DNA of 12,584 nt from positions 1-12,584 of the forward strand of contig CAJLRT010000013.1 of the NCBI GenBank assembly GCA_905209135.1. Direction: 5' to 3'. The DNA is from an uncultured Eubacteriales bacterium. GTDB taxonomy: Bacteria; Bacillota; Clostridia; Oscillospirales; UMGS1783. Below the pieces are notes generated by a model, which was not told where the DNA came from, did no database searches, and saw only the letters and a list, made by a program, of their open reading frames with translations. Positions within the stretch are counted from its first letter, which is position 1, and the number at the start of each line of letters is the position of its first letter. This document shows, in pieces, positions 12,362 to 12,584 of this stretch. The position numbers were made by a program, and so were the translations under genes.

Positions 12362-12584
12362 CTACCAGCGGGTTTTGGTTTCAACGACCCGGCCGATAAT
12401 ATAGAGCTGGTCCAGCTCCGCGCCGGTGATGACGAGCGTTTCATACGCCTGGTTGAACGGCTCGAGCGCGACGCCGTCGGCACGCCGGTGAAAGCGCTTG
12501 AGGGTGCCCTCGCCGTCGCGGTAAACCATCACGCCCACGTCGCCGTCCTCCAGCGTCTGCTGGCGGCGGACAAGGGCGAGGTCG
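12362..12584 (-). CDS. S24/LexA-type peptidase domain protein, C-terminal part (N-terminus beyond the window)
   Basis: Only the last 73 residues are visible. They read as the C-terminal half of a LexA/CI-type autocleavage domain: LEDGDVGVMVYRDGEGTLKRF, in which the Lys of TLKRF occupies the catalytic lysine position, followed by GVALEPFNQAYETLVI and ELDQLYIIGRVVE, ending in TRW. These match the LexA pattern of an LxDGDxVxV strand, a VKRL strand, a LxPxNxxY turn and a final IxGxVV strand. The catalytic serine and any DNA-binding domain lie outside the window. It could be LexA itself or an XRE-S24 phage-type repressor. It is the first visible gene of the radical SAM operon, suggesting that the operon responds to DNA damage through RecA-stimulated cleavage; that link is inference. 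Confidence 0.8.
   Translation of the reverse strand, partial: DLALVRRQQTLEDGDVGVMVYRDGEGTLKRFHRRADGVALEPFNQAYETLVITGAELDQLYIIGRVVETKTRW

Overview
The window reads like one end of a draft contig from a GC-rich member of the Clostridia (Firmicutes). Supporting signs are strong GGAGG-type ribosome sites, sigma-A-like promoters with 17-base spacers, hairpin-plus-T-run terminators, a class B sortase, small lipoproteins of a type common in Clostridia, and a TIGR03915/TIGR03916-like gene pair. I cannot name the genus from the sequence alone. Bases 1-47 are not biological: they are an Illumina TruSeq index adapter joined to the 3' part of thrS.

Layout, left to right. (1) 48-1963 (+): the C-terminal part of threonyl-tRNA synthetase with its terminator, then a monocistronic divergent PRPP synthetase with its own promoter and terminator. 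(2) 2091-3400: a less GC-rich patch with two divergent small helix-turn-helix genes. One is an XRE regulator with a C-terminal membrane helix (-). The other is an HTH protein with a DUF6514-like tail (+). They share a 219-base intergenic region with two perfect palindromes. (3) 3442-4672 (-): two paralogous small lipoproteins, each with its own promoter. (4) 4751-6525 (-): a translationally coupled pair, an HpcH/HpaI-type aldolase followed by a D-2-hydroxyacid dehydrogenase. (5) 6645-7801 (+): a class B sortase with its own promoter and terminator. (6) 7803-9804 (+): a large protein with a cysteine-rich head followed by several SpaA/CnaB-like beta-sandwich repeats. It has no signal peptide, membrane helix or sortase signal, and two Spo0A-box-like sequences lie upstream. 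(7) 9805-10250: a GC-rich noncoding stretch with a 25-base direct repeat, a G-quadruplex motif and consecutive hairpins. (8) 10251-12584 (-): an apparent operon of an S24/LexA-type gene (cut by the window end), a radical SAM protein with a helix-hairpin-helix, and a DUF4130/TIGR03915-like protein. This looks like a DNA repair or modification cassette under a cleavable repressor.

Housekeeping functions (thrS, PRPP synthesis) sit beside cell-surface functions (lipoproteins, sortase), a small catabolic pair and a repair cassette. The least explained items are the cysteine-headed SpaA-like protein next to the sortase, the divergent HTH pair with its palindromes, the S24-radical SAM-DUF4130 operon and the repeat-rich gap at 9805-10250. 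All functional calls come from motif reading; no database search was run.
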